DNA of 64,000 bases from Deferribacter desulfuricans SSM1 (GCF_000010985.1 NC_013939.1:711501-775500); one strand, 5' to 3'; numbered from the stretch's first letter, positions 36,488 to 45,247 are shown. Notes: generated from the sequence alone by a model not told the origin. Numbers and translations are program-made.

Positions 36488-37412
36488 TGGATGCTCAACA
36501 CATAATAAAAACTTAGTTCAGTTTGATAAGCTTTTTTGGCCTGATATGGTTAATCCAAAAATTGCCTTGGTAGATATTATTAATATGCAAAAGATTAGAG
36601 AAAATTATAGTTTTTTTAGAAAATTCTTTGGGTTAGAACATGAAATCCAACCTTTATATAGACCTTTTGCTGTTGCTGCAAATGATGAGTATGTTGCTGT
36701 TAGTGATATAATGTTTGGAGTAATTTATTTAATTAATAAAAATAATTTTAAACTGAGGATAATAAAAAGTATAAATAATAAAAGATTTAAATCCATAGTT
36801 GATTTAGATTTTGCTGACAATGACTTGTATATGGTAGATTCTGAAAATAATATTATTATCAAGTATAATGTGATAGATGAAGCCAGTAAGGTAATTGATG
36901 TTCAACTTGAAAAACCTGTATCAATAAAAGTAGATATTAAAAATCATTTGATATTTTTAGCTGATACTAAACGTAATAAAATAATAGTTACAGATTTAGG
37001 TGGAAATATAATAAAGGAGTTTGATAAATATTTTAATTTCCCTCTTGATGTTGACATTATTCCTGAAGAAAAAATTTTATTTGTTTTAGATTCAATGAAT
37101 TTTAGGGTGTTGAAACTAGATTATGATGGCAATTTGATTGGTGAGTTTGGTGAGATTGGTAATAGACCCGGTAATTTTTCAAAACCTAAAGGGTTGTGTA
37201 TTGATAAGTTTCATAGAGTTTATATTACTGATGCAGACTTTGATAATTTTCAGATCTTTGATGAGAAAGGTAACCTCCTTTATTTTATTGGACAAAATGG
37301 TTCGGATGAAGTGTCTTTTTATATGCCCGCAAGAGTTTATTGTTATAAAGATGAAATTTATGTGTCAGATCTTTTTAATTCAAGGGTAAAAGTTTTTAAG
37401 TCTTTTAGATGA
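36444..37412 (+). CDS. NHL-repeat beta-propeller lipoprotein
   Basis: The lipobox LVISGC is followed by propeller blades such as FNFPLDVDIIPEEKILFVLDS and FSKPKGLCIDKFHRVYITDA. It is a paralogue of the lipoprotein at 26792, sharing a (L/V)FWPxxxNPK segment after the lipid anchor. The start lies 44 bases inside the isomerase gene with only a modest GAGAG site, so coupling is likely. It presumably sits on the outer membrane with the barrel. Confidence 0.85.
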   Translation: MKQILKFLIIILVISGCSTHNKNLVQFDKLFWPDMVNPKIALVDIINMQKIRENYSFFRKFFGLEHEIQPLYRPFAVAANDEYVAVSDIMFGVIYLINKNNFKLRIIKSINNKRFKSIVDLDFADNDLYMVDSENNIIIKYNVIDEASKVIDVQLEKPVSIKVDIKNHLIFLADTKRNKIIVTDLGGNIIKEFDKYFNFPLDVDIIPEEKILFVLDSMNFRVLKLDYDGNLIGEFGEIGNRPGNFSKPKGLCIDKFHRVYITDADFDNFQIFDEKGNLLYFIGQNGSDEVSFYMPARVYCYKDEIYVSDLFNSRVKVFKSFR

Positions 37413-37441
37413 TTTTTTGGTAGCGAGACGGAGGTGCGTTT

Positions 37442-38971
37442 ATGAAAATTAGATTATTTTTATCTTTGTTTATCATAATCGGTTTTAGTGTTATTATTTA
37501 TGCTGGTGTTGCCAATACAAAACATAATTTGTCAAAATCAGGGCCTGGTCCCATAAAATCAAGCGAAGAAGATAGAGTTTGTGTATTTTGTCATACACCA
37601 CATAACGCACTTCCTTACGCTCCACTTTGGAATAGGGAACTAAGTAATGCTTTATATCAAACATATACTTCTGTAACCATGAATGCACAGCCTGGACAGC
37701 CAACTGGCAATTCAAAACTTTGTTTATCTTGTCATGATGGTACTATCGCTTTAAATGCTATATATGCATCTTCAACTCCGATTGCTAATGATCTAAATTT
37801 TACTTTAACAGGAGATTCAAATCTTGGGACAGATCTTAGAGATGATCATCCTATATCTTTTGTGTATGATGATAATTTAGCAAATCAGGACAGGCAATTA
37901 AAATCACCTTCTACACTTCCTTCTTTTATCAAATTGCAAAACGGTAGAGTAGAATGTACAACATGTCATGATCCTCATACTGAAACTGTTTATTTCTTAA
38001 GAACTGGGGATAAGCAACTATTATGTACAAGTTGTCATGATAAAAAGTTGGAGGGAACTGTAACTTTGAGTTTTTCATCTTCTATTCATAATCAAGTAAT
38101 AAGTAGTGCCCCAATTTCTGCAGATTACCCATGTGGAGATTGTCATAAGCCTCATAATGCAAAAGATGTGGTTAATGGTGATTCGACAACACAGCTTTTA
38201 AAAGGGAGAGAAGAGAACCTATGTTTTATATGTCATGGGAGCTCACAAGGTATAGGCCCTCTTTCTCAAAATAATATTGATATAGAGAATTTAATGAGCA
38301 GTAATGATGGATTTTATGATACTTATAGTGGGACTCGTAGATGGGTAAACAGATCTCATGATGTAACTGATGCACAACAAAGTAGTAGTGGAGCTCATAT
38401 AGAGTGTATAAATTGTCACGGAGTACATGGTGTAAGAAGAGATGATTTAAATACTACAAATGTTATAGAATCGCTTGTGGATCCTGATAATCCATCCCAA
38501 CCATTTACTTGGGGGCAACCAACAAACTATAGTGGATCTGATAAATATTGGTTGAAAGTATACAAAATAGATCACTTTTGTTTAAAATGTCATGATGGAA
38601 GTTTTCCTACCTTTTCTGATAGACCGGATTTAAATGTATTAGAGCCTTCCAATAATAATGGTTATATAAGAAATATCGCTTCAGGTTTTTATAATTCTGT
38701 ACATGGTAAAAAGAGAATCCCTTGTATTATTTGTCATGATCCTCATGGTGGCAATCCATTTTTGATATCAAATAGAGTAAGATGGACAAATGCTCCTTTT
38801 GATACCAAAAATGCTTCAAGGTCAAACTTTGATAGTGGAGACATTTATGTACCTATCCCAGTTAAATTCGAGTTATGTAGAAAATCTTGTCATAATGGAG
38901 ACAAACAGAGCCACCAAACAGGTAAAACAAACTGTCAATCGTGTCACTATCATGGTGGAGGAAAACTATAA
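37442..38971 (+). CDS. Undecaheme c-type cytochrome with N-terminal OmcE-like tetraheme module
   Basis: Signal peptide (LFLSLFIIIGFSVIIYA), then ten CXXCH and one CX3CH (CRKSCH). Residues about 20-205 repeat the tetraheme layout of the 31300 protein: KHNLS, CVFCHTPHNA, PLWN, CLSCHDGT, HPISFVYD, ECTTCHDPH, FLRTG, CTSCH. A seven-heme extension follows (CGDCHKPHNA, CFICHG, CINCHG, CLKCHDG, CIICHDPHGG and so on). CGGAGGT precedes the ATG. It is the last gene of the cluster. It could join a filament to the barrel or act as terminal reductase. Confidence 0.86.
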   Translation: MKIRLFLSLFIIIGFSVIIYAGVANTKHNLSKSGPGPIKSSEEDRVCVFCHTPHNALPYAPLWNRELSNALYQTYTSVTMNAQPGQPTGNSKLCLSCHDGTIALNAIYASSTPIANDLNFTLTGDSNLGTDLRDDHPISFVYDDNLANQDRQLKSPSTLPSFIKLQNGRVECTTCHDPHTETVYFLRTGDKQLLCTSCHDKKLEGTVTLSFSSSIHNQVISSAPISADYPCGDCHKPHNAKDVVNGDSTTQLLKGREENLCFICHGSSQGIGPLSQNNIDIENLMSSNDGFYDTYSGTRRWVNRSHDVTDAQQSSSGAHIECINCHGVHGVRRDDLNTTNVIESLVDPDNPSQPFTWGQPTNYSGSDKYWLKVYKIDHFCLKCHDGSFPTFSDRPDLNVLEPSNNNGYIRNIASGFYNSVHGKKRIPCIICHDPHGGNPFLISNRVRWTNAPFDTKNASRSNFDSGDIYVPIPVKFELCRKSCHNGDKQSHQTGKTNCQSCHYHGGGKL

Positions 38972-39013
38972 TTCTGAACGTTGAAAATAGTCCAACTTCA
39001 TAACAATTATAAC

Positions 39014-39048
39014 TGTTAAAGGAAGTACTTTAAATTATTACTTTAACA
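39014..39048. terminator. Hairpin between convergent genes
   Basis: TGTTAAAG (39014) pairs with CTTTAACA (39041) over a 19-base loop. The loop is long and the arm AT-rich, so this is a weak candidate for ending the cytochrome cluster and the convergent lipoprotein gene. Confidence 0.3.
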
Positions 39049-39049
39049 A

Positions 39050-40072
39050 TCATTTATTATTGGTGAATAAAATGGTTATTCGTTTTAATGCTTTATTAAC
39101 CATGGGGTCTGGTTTTAAAAGTAAGTGGTCAGCTTTTTGATAATATGTTTTTGCTTCTAAATAATTTTGGTAGACTTCTTTACAAACTCCTAAATTATAT
39201 AAAAGAGATACTGATTGAGGGTTAATTTGGTACGCTTGTTCCCACAGTTCACACGCTCTATCCATTCTGTTGTTAGAAGCAAATTCTAAGCCAGCTCTAA
39301 AATATTTTTTTGCATTTTTATCTTTTATGTCATCATCATTATCTTTTAATTCTATAGTTAAGATTACTTTATACGGAAGTATATCTCTTCTAATGTCTTC
39401 TAAAACTTTATTTTGTGCTATTGTTAATAGTTCTGCGCTGGATTTAACAGGGTAGCCAGAATCTGGGCATGCTGCAGATTTAGCTGTTTCTGTATAATCA
39501 GAAGAGTAAATAATTGTTCCCGTTTCAACTTCTATAATTTTTGTTGTTGCAGAAAAAGTTGCAGTTCTTTTTATACAGTTTACGTAATAATATTTCCATT
39601 TTAGGCATTTTGAAACAGGTATGTTACCCAAAGGGGTTTTTAATTTGCTTTCTTTTGACTTTATACACTCACTTCTTTGTTCTTTAAACAATATATCTTC
39701 AACTTTTGAAATATTGATAGTACCAGTTAAAATTGCTGATGCTCCAATGAGTTTGGCGAAATTAATGACATCTTTTTTATTTACTAATCCACTATTTGAA
39801 AATTTCAATTCTTCGATAATTTTATTTATTTCTGATCTTTCTACGAGTTTGTAATATTCATTTCCATTTTGTAATAGTGTATTAGATATCATGGATTCGA
39901 TTTTATTTGAAAAGATTTTTCCATCTTTGCCTTCAAATGGGAGTACAGCGATACTTTTTAGAGAAAGTAGATTATAGTATTTTGGTTTTAAAGTAACATT
40001 GACTTTTATTTGTGGAGATGTGCAACTAATAATTGAGATAAATAAAAAAATATAAAAAATTACAAATTTCAT
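39050..40072 (-). CDS. CsgG-family lipoprotein with TPR tail
   Basis: The lipobox ISIISC suggests a lipoprotein. Residues about 35-225 follow the CsgG/LpoB pattern: KSIAVLPFEGKDG, a GNEYYKLVERSEINKIIEE block, KLIGASAILTGTI and TTKIIEVETGTIIYSSDY. The last 90 residues form TPR-like helices (LWEQAYQINPQSVSLLYNLGVC). A role in outer-membrane assembly or secretion is likely. There is no Shine-Dalgarno, but a promoter positioned for a leaderless mRNA is present. Convergent to the cytochrome cluster, so regulation is separate. Confidence 0.8.
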   Translation of the reverse strand: MKFVIFYIFLFISIISCTSPQIKVNVTLKPKYYNLLSLKSIAVLPFEGKDGKIFSNKIESMISNTLLQNGNEYYKLVERSEINKIIEELKFSNSGLVNKKDVINFAKLIGASAILTGTINISKVEDILFKEQRSECIKSKESKLKTPLGNIPVSKCLKWKYYYVNCIKRTATFSATTKIIEVETGTIIYSSDYTETAKSAACPDSGYPVKSSAELLTIAQNKVLEDIRRDILPYKVILTIELKDNDDDIKDKNAKKYFRAGLEFASNNRMDRACELWEQAYQINPQSVSLLYNLGVCKEVYQNYLEAKTYYQKADHLLLKPDPMVNKALKRITILFTNNK

Positions 40073-40078
40073 GTGGAT

Positions 40079-40107
40079 AAAATATATTAAAATAAGTTTT
40101 TTGACAA
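40079..40107 (-). promoter_or_regulatory. Promoter predicting a leaderless mRNA for the CsgG-like gene
   Basis: On the minus strand TTGTCA (40107-40102), a 17-base spacer and TATTTT (40084-40079) place the start site at the ATG (A at 40072). No ribosome site is present. Confidence 0.5.
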
Positions 40108-40169
40108 GTTTCTAAAAGTTGATCAATGTTAAAAATAATTGTTAATTCAGCATAACATCTTTTATTTTC

Positions 40170-40198
40170 TTGACAAAAGGTTGTTTGTGAACTAATAT
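40170..40198 (+). promoter_or_regulatory. Strong sigma-70-type promoter
   Basis: TTGACA (40170-40175), a 17-base spacer and TAATAT (40193-40198), 25 bases before the ATG at 40224. It should drive the SCP2-like, alcohol dehydrogenase and aldehyde oxidoreductase genes. Confidence 0.75.
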
Positions 40199-40223
40199 TT
40201 AATTAAAATATAAAGGTGTTTTA

Positions 40224-40697
40224 ATGGTTCTCTTATTAAAAATTCTATTTTTCTTTTTTGGAAGGTCACTATCTTTTTTATCAAACCGTGATAACAATAT
40301 AAAAAATGAGATATTATATCTGCCTGATGGTTTTAAAATTGTCGTAAAAGTATTTGGATTGGATAATCCAGTTTTATGTTTTAAAAAAAATGATAATAAA
40401 CTTTGTTATTCGTTAACTTGCGATATAGATGATGCTGATTTGATAATAGAATTTAAGTCATTAAAAAGTGCATTAAAGATTTTCCTTGGTTTGAAAGGGC
40501 TTGAGGTTGGTTTTGCTGAAAAAAGGATGACACTAAAAGGGATGATAGCTGATGGACTGATGTTTACTAGAATTTCTATGATTGTTCAAAGGTATCTTTT
40601 CCCTGCCTTTATTTGTAAAAGAATTATGAAGAAGCTTCCAGAGATAAATAACTTGTTAAGAATTAAGCTGTATTTGTACGGAATTGTTAGAGGGTAA
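40224..40697 (+). CDS. SCP2-like small protein
   Basis: A 157-residue protein with an N-terminal hydrophobic stretch (VLLLKILFFFFG). The middle, DADLIIEFKSLKSALKIFLGLKGLEVGFAEKRMTLKG, resembles the sterol-carrier-protein-2 fold, which binds lipids or hydrophobic ligands. AAAGGTG precedes the ATG. It is first in an operon with an Fe-alcohol dehydrogenase and an aldehyde:ferredoxin oxidoreductase, so it may present a hydrophobic substrate. The family assignment rests on pattern only. Confidence 0.6.
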   Translation: MVLLLKILFFFFGRSLSFLSNRDNNIKNEILYLPDGFKIVVKVFGLDNPVLCFKKNDNKLCYSLTCDIDDADLIIEFKSLKSALKIFLGLKGLEVGFAEKRMTLKGMIADGLMFTRISMIVQRYLFPAFICKRIMKKLPEINNLLRIKLYLYGIVRG

Positions 40698-40701
40698 AAT
40701 T

Positions 40702-41859
40702 ATGAAAACTTCACTTTTTGAGTTTTTTGTTCCAACAAAAATTTTAGCTGGAGAAGACTCCTTATCAAATCTTTTCTATGAGCTTTCACTTTTAAATAGC
40801 AAAAAGCCTATTATTGTAACGGATAAAGGTATTGTAAATGCTGGCTTGTTAAAATATGTAGAACAGCCTTTGAGAGAAGCTGGTATCGAATATATAATTT
40901 TTGATGAAGTTCCTCCTGATTCATCATTGAAGATTGTTAAAAATATTTATGAGATATATAAACAGTCAAGTTGTGATTCGATAATTGCCGTGGGTGGTGG
41001 ATCTGTAATCGATTCAGCAAAGGGTGCAAACATTTTGATAGCCTACAATTCAGAAGATTTAGCAGATATTGCAGGAGCAGATAGGATTGATAGAAAGCTA
41101 AAACCTTTAATTGTTATCCCAACTACAAGTGGGACTGGTTCTGAAGTTACATCTGTTGCAGTAATAGCTGATGAAGAAAATGGTTTGAAACTACCCTTCG
41201 CATCACAGTTTCTCATACCTGATGTGACTGTACTTGATGCCAGAATGACTTTATCCCTACCACCGATTATGACTGCAGCTACTGCTATGGATGCTTTGAC
41301 ACATGCTTTGGAAGCGTATCTTTCTTTACAGAAAAACCCAATTTCGGATTCTTTCTCTTTGACAGCTATCAAATTAATTTTTCAAAACTTATATAAAGTA
41401 ATAGATGACCCTAAAAACAGAGAATATAGATTAAATATGATGATTGCCTCTACATGTGCAGGGGTAGCTTTTTCAAATGCTATGGTTGGTATAGTTCATG
41501 CTATTGGGCATACCTTGGGAGGGATGTACAAAATACCACATGGTGTTGCTATGGGGATTTTGCTTCCTGCTGGTCTTGAGTTTTATTATGATACGAGAAA
41601 AGCAGAGTTTGAAGAAATAATAAAGCTATTAAATAATTTTTTAGAAGAAAAAGTGAAAGATTTGATAGAATATGTCAGAAATGTTCTAACAAGACTTAAT
41701 GCTTTGACTAATTTACCAATAAAATTGAGCGATGTTGGTGTTAGAAAAAGTGATTTTGATAATATTGCAAAGATGTCTTTAAATGACGGTTCCATTGTTT
41801 TTACACCAAAGTATGCAGGTATTGATGATATTATAAAAATTTTAGAGGTGTCTTACTGA
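40702..41859 (+). CDS. Iron-containing alcohol dehydrogenase
   Basis: Group III metal-dependent alcohol dehydrogenase. The NAD(P) loop is GGGSVIDSAKGANI, followed by TTSGTGSEVTSVAVI. The metal site is DALTHALEAY and HAIGHTLGGMYKIPHG, with the Asp and three His in their usual places. ATG 40702 follows GAGGG by seven bases; a TTG 18 bases upstream is less likely. The stop overlaps the next start (TGATG). With the next gene it can interconvert alcohol, aldehyde and acid. Confidence 0.92.
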   Translation: MKTSLFEFFVPTKILAGEDSLSNLFYELSLLNSKKPIIVTDKGIVNAGLLKYVEQPLREAGIEYIIFDEVPPDSSLKIVKNIYEIYKQSSCDSIIAVGGGSVIDSAKGANILIAYNSEDLADIAGADRIDRKLKPLIVIPTTSGTGSEVTSVAVIADEENGLKLPFASQFLIPDVTVLDARMTLSLPPIMTAATAMDALTHALEAYLSLQKNPISDSFSLTAIKLIFQNLYKVIDDPKNREYRLNMMIASTCAGVAFSNAMVGIVHAIGHTLGGMYKIPHGVAMGILLPAGLEFYYDTRKAEFEEIIKLLNNFLEEKVKDLIEYVRNVLTRLNALTNLPIKLSDVGVRKSDFDNIAKMSLNDGSIVFTPKYAGIDDIIKILEVSY

Positions 41860-43709
41860 TGAATGTTATTGAAGGTTATAGCGATAAGATACTGTTTGTT
41901 GATTTATCGAAAAAGAATTATGATGTTTTGAAGCTAAATATAGAGGATTTAAAAAAATATTTAGGTGGCAAAGGATTAGGAATTAAGCTTTTGTATGATC
42001 TTTTTGATGAGAAGATTACCCCATTTTCCCCTGAGAATCCTATTATTATTGTTCCAGGTGTTTTGATGGGGACAAATGCTCCATGTAGTGGTAGATTTCA
42101 TGCTGTTACAATATCCCCTTTAACAAATATTGTGGGGACATCTTCCTGTGGTGGACCTTTTGGAATGGAGCTTAGGAAAAATGGTTATGAAGCTTTGGTG
42201 ATAAAGGGGGTTGCAAAAGAGCCTACTTTTCTTGTGATAGGATCTGATAGTGTAGAGTTTTATTCGGCTAACGAGATTTGGGGTAAGGATACAAGAGAAA
42301 CACAATATTATTTTGAAAATTATGGTGTTGCATCATTAGCTATTGGGCCTGCAGGTGAAAACTTAGTGAGATATGCAAATGTGATTTCTGGTCATAGATT
42401 TTTGGGTAGATGTGGATTTGGAGCAGTTTTTGGCTCTAAAAATTTGAAAGGTGTAGTTGTCAAAAAAGGTATATATAAAATTTTACCAAAAAATGAAGAA
42501 ATGTTTGATAAAATAAGGAAAAAAGGGCTTAATTATATCAATAGAAACAATTTTACAGCAAGCCTTTACAGAAATTATGGTACAGCCTCAAATGTAAATT
42601 TTACAAATTCTAAAGGTGCGATGCCTGCCTACAACTTCCAAGATGGGGCTGATCCCAAATCTTTTAATCTTGCTGGAGAAAATATGGCAAAATTGTTTAA
42701 TACAAAACATCATACCTGTAAGCCTTGCTCAATATTATGTGGTCATAAAGGGGTTGTGGATGGCAAAGAGCTTTCTGTGCCTGAGTATGAAACTGTGACA
42801 CTTTTGGGTAGCAACCTTGGTATATTTGACTCAGCTATTGTTGCAAAATGGAATGATATTTGTGGCAGAATGGGGATGGATACGATTTCCACTGGTGGTG
42901 TTTTGGCATGGGCAATGGAGGCAGGTGAAAAAGGGATTTTTAGCTCAAATTTGAAATTTGGTAAAGGTGATGGGATTGAAGAAGTTTTGTTGGATATAGC
43001 TCATCGTAGAGGGGTTGGTGATGATTTAGCCGAAGGGGTTAAAAGGTTAAGTGAAAAATATGGTGGAAAAGAGTTTGCAATACATGTAAAAGGGTTGGAA
43101 ATATCTGGGTATGACCCAAGAGCTGCTTTCGGACAAGCATTATCATTTGCAACTGCAAATAGGGGAGGTTGTCATCTATCAGCATATCCTATTGGGCTGG
43201 AAGTGATTTTTGATTTACTAAATCCCTATTCTGAAAAAGGGAAAGTGGAATTTACTGTATTTTTTGAAAATCTTTTTAATTGTATTAATTCGCTACAAGT
43301 TTGCCTCTTTACTGCTTTTGCCTACCTTTTAGAATCACCTTTAACTAAATATACCCCTGATTTTTTACTTAGATTTTTTATGAATAATTTATCGAAAATC
43401 GCTGTGTTACTAATCGATTATTCTTTGTATTATGAGTTGTGGGTTTCTGTAACTGGGTTGAATATCTCCAAAAAGGAGTTTTTAAAGGCTGGCGAAAGGA
43501 TACATTTATTGGAGAGGTATTTAAATAATAGGCTAGGTGTGACTAAAAAGGATGATATTTTACCAGCAAGATTACTTTATGAGCCAAGAAAATCTGACAA
43601 AGAAAACAGACTGCCACCATTAGATAAAATGCTTAAAAGATATTACAAAGCCCGTGGTTATGATGAAAATGGAGTAGTTAGCAAATCCAAACTGAAAGAT
43701 ATTTTATAA
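41859..43709 (+). CDS. Aldehyde:ferredoxin oxidoreductase family protein
   Basis: A tungstopterin enzyme oxidising aldehydes to acids with ferredoxin, or the reverse. Family blocks are GGKGLGIKLLYDL, GVLMGTNAPCSGRFHAVTISP, CGGPFGMELRKNGYEALVIKG and the cluster ligands CKPCSILCG. The C-terminal tail YYKARGYDENGV is also typical. At 616 residues it has normal length. It is coupled to the alcohol dehydrogenase. No molybdopterin genes are nearby. The subfamily and substrate cannot be told from the sequence. Confidence 0.92.
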   Translation: MNVIEGYSDKILFVDLSKKNYDVLKLNIEDLKKYLGGKGLGIKLLYDLFDEKITPFSPENPIIIVPGVLMGTNAPCSGRFHAVTISPLTNIVGTSSCGGPFGMELRKNGYEALVIKGVAKEPTFLVIGSDSVEFYSANEIWGKDTRETQYYFENYGVASLAIGPAGENLVRYANVISGHRFLGRCGFGAVFGSKNLKGVVVKKGIYKILPKNEEMFDKIRKKGLNYINRNNFTASLYRNYGTASNVNFTNSKGAMPAYNFQDGADPKSFNLAGENMAKLFNTKHHTCKPCSILCGHKGVVDGKELSVPEYETVTLLGSNLGIFDSAIVAKWNDICGRMGMDTISTGGVLAWAMEAGEKGIFSSNLKFGKGDGIEEVLLDIAHRRGVGDDLAEGVKRLSEKYGGKEFAIHVKGLEISGYDPRAAFGQALSFATANRGGCHLSAYPIGLEVIFDLLNPYSEKGKVEFTVFFENLFNCINSLQVCLFTAFAYLLESPLTKYTPDFLLRFFMNNLSKIAVLLIDYSLYYELWVSVTGLNISKKEFLKAGERIHLLERYLNNRLGVTKKDDILPARLLYEPRKSDKENRLPPLDKMLKRYYKARGYDENGVVSKSKLKDIL

Positions 43710-44789
43710 TTATTTTGCTGTGCTTGTTAGGATGTTGTAGTAAAGATTTGCGGCGGTGATGACTTCTTTGAAACTTACAAATTCGTCCTTTGTATGTGCC
43801 ACTGATAAATCACCTGGGCCTAAAATAATCGGTTTTATACCTGATTGCCAAAAAATAGGTGCATCTGAATCACTTTTGAAATCGGAAGGATTGAACTCTA
43901 ATTTCATTTTCTCATAAATGTTTTTAAGCAATTTTGGCATAGAAGCTTTGTTTGAAAGCTCATAACCGTGATGAATTGTTTCTAGTGAAAGTTTTATCTC
44001 TTCAGAATCAAATTTTGAAAAGATTAAATCCTCTATTTCAAATACGAGTGAGCCGATAGCATACTTTATCGGGATGTGAAGATCCAAATAGGCTTCACAT
44101 CTATTTGGGCTTGCAAAACCTGATTGTGAACTACTAAAATCCCTTATATTGTATAAAATATCCCCTTTATGCCCAAGATAATCTAAAATCATATTTATAG
44201 CATCCATCATAATCTTAACAGCATTTTTATCAGGTTTAGAAACAGCTGCATGTAATTTTTGGCCATAAGTTACAAGGGAAATTTCCACATAGCCATAGTG
44301 CCCAAAACAAGGGAGCAAATTTGTAGGCTCCCCTATGATAGCCCAGTCAAATGGATAAGCTCTACAAAGCTCAAAAGCTCCATCACCTGATTCTTCTTCA
44401 CCTACTACCAGAGCGAGTGAACATGGAAAATCTTTCTTCACTTTTTCTTTAAAAGTCAAAAAAGCTTCAATCATCGCAGCGCAGCCACTTTTCATATCTG
44501 CTGTACCAAGCCCATAAATTTCATCACCAACAATATCTGCTTCGTAGTTTTCATAGTCAAATGCAGGCACCGTATCAATATGCCCTACAAAAACAATTTC
44601 ACTTTCGTCACTTTGGGGTAAAATTATTAGATTACCTCTTGATTCTTCCACTTCTTGATATTCAAAATCTATTTTGTATTTTTTAAAATAATTTTTTAAA
44701 TAAGAAATTATCTCTTCTTCCTTACCTGATGGGCTGTAGATATTTACCATATCTAAAAAAAGTTCTTTAAGTCTTTTTTCATTAATCAT
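43710..44789 (-). CDS. M20-family metallopeptidase (ArgE/DapE-like deacylase)
   Basis: Zinc hydrolase of the M20 family: VFVGHIDTVP, GLGTADMKSGCAAMI, VVGEEESGDGA and GEPTNLLPC are the metal and catalytic blocks. SDSDAPIFW...GPGDLSVAHTKDEF ends the catalytic domain. At 359 residues it fits ArgE, DapE or LysK types. AAAGGA precedes the ATG, which overlaps the end of the GNAT gene by four bases. Acetylase and deacylase in one operon suggest turnover of an N-acylated amino acid. It abuts the convergent oxidoreductase gene with no base between stops. Confidence 0.88.
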   Translation of the reverse strand: MINEKRLKELFLDMVNIYSPSGKEEEIISYLKNYFKKYKIDFEYQEVEESRGNLIILPQSDESEIVFVGHIDTVPAFDYENYEADIVGDEIYGLGTADMKSGCAAMIEAFLTFKEKVKKDFPCSLALVVGEEESGDGAFELCRAYPFDWAIIGEPTNLLPCFGHYGYVEISLVTYGQKLHAAVSKPDKNAVKIMMDAINMILDYLGHKGDILYNIRDFSSSQSGFASPNRCEAYLDLHIPIKYAIGSLVFEIEDLIFSKFDSEEIKLSLETIHHGYELSNKASMPKLLKNIYEKMKLEFNPSDFKSDSDAPIFWQSGIKPIILGPGDLSVAHTKDEFVSFKEVITAANLYYNILTSTAK

Positions 44790-45247
44790 TTTTTATCCTT
44801 TAAATTTAGTGTTAAATAAATCTGTTCTTTGGGTGATGAAAACCCTTTGTTTCTAAAAAAGTTTAAGGCTTTTTCATTACTTTTTTCTACATCGACGATT
44901 ACAGTTTCCACATCGTTTTTTTTCATGTGTTCTAAGAATTTGTCAAAAAGGATTGATGCTATCCCCTGTTTTTCGTACTGTTTATCAATACAGAGCCAAA
45001 CTAAATATCCATATCTTATAGATGCCTTATGAATAATATAAGATAATATAAAACCTGCTATTTCATTTTTTTCATCTACCGCTACAAAACAACTCTCTTT
45101 ATCATTTACAAAAAACTCAACTACCTCATTTTCATCCCAAACTCTATGTAGGTTTGGGTATTTATTTAATGTGAATACTTTCTCTCCAAGTCTATAAATT
45201 TTTGGTAAATCATCAATCGTCATATTCCTGATTTTTATTTCACTCAT
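44786..45247 (-). CDS. GNAT-family N-acetyltransferase
   Basis: A 153-residue single GNAT domain: IKIRNMTIDDLPKIYRLGEKVF at the start, acetyl-CoA-binding CIDKQYEKQGIASILFDKFLEH, and VEKSNEKALNFFRNKGF. GAGG precedes the ATG. It is coupled to the M20 deacylase downstream. The substrate is unknown; RimI-like protein acetylation or amino acid acetylation are both possible. Confidence 0.87.
   Translation of the reverse strand: MSEIKIRNMTIDDLPKIYRLGEKVFTLNKYPNLHRVWDENEVVEFFVNDKESCFVAVDEKNEIAGFILSYIIHKASIRYGYLVWLCIDKQYEKQGIASILFDKFLEHMKKNDVETVIVDVEKSNEKALNFFRNKGFSSPKEQIYLTLNLKDKK

Noticed and set aside
15989-38971. Cluster considered as a nitrite, sulfite or tetrathionate reductase locus
   Set aside because: No CX2CK catalytic heme motif, no NrfA- or Otr-like signature and no molybdopterin subunit was found among these genes.
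41043-41372. 109-codon minus-strand open frame
   Set aside because: It is antisense to the alcohol dehydrogenase, whose motifs are intact, and has no ribosome site.
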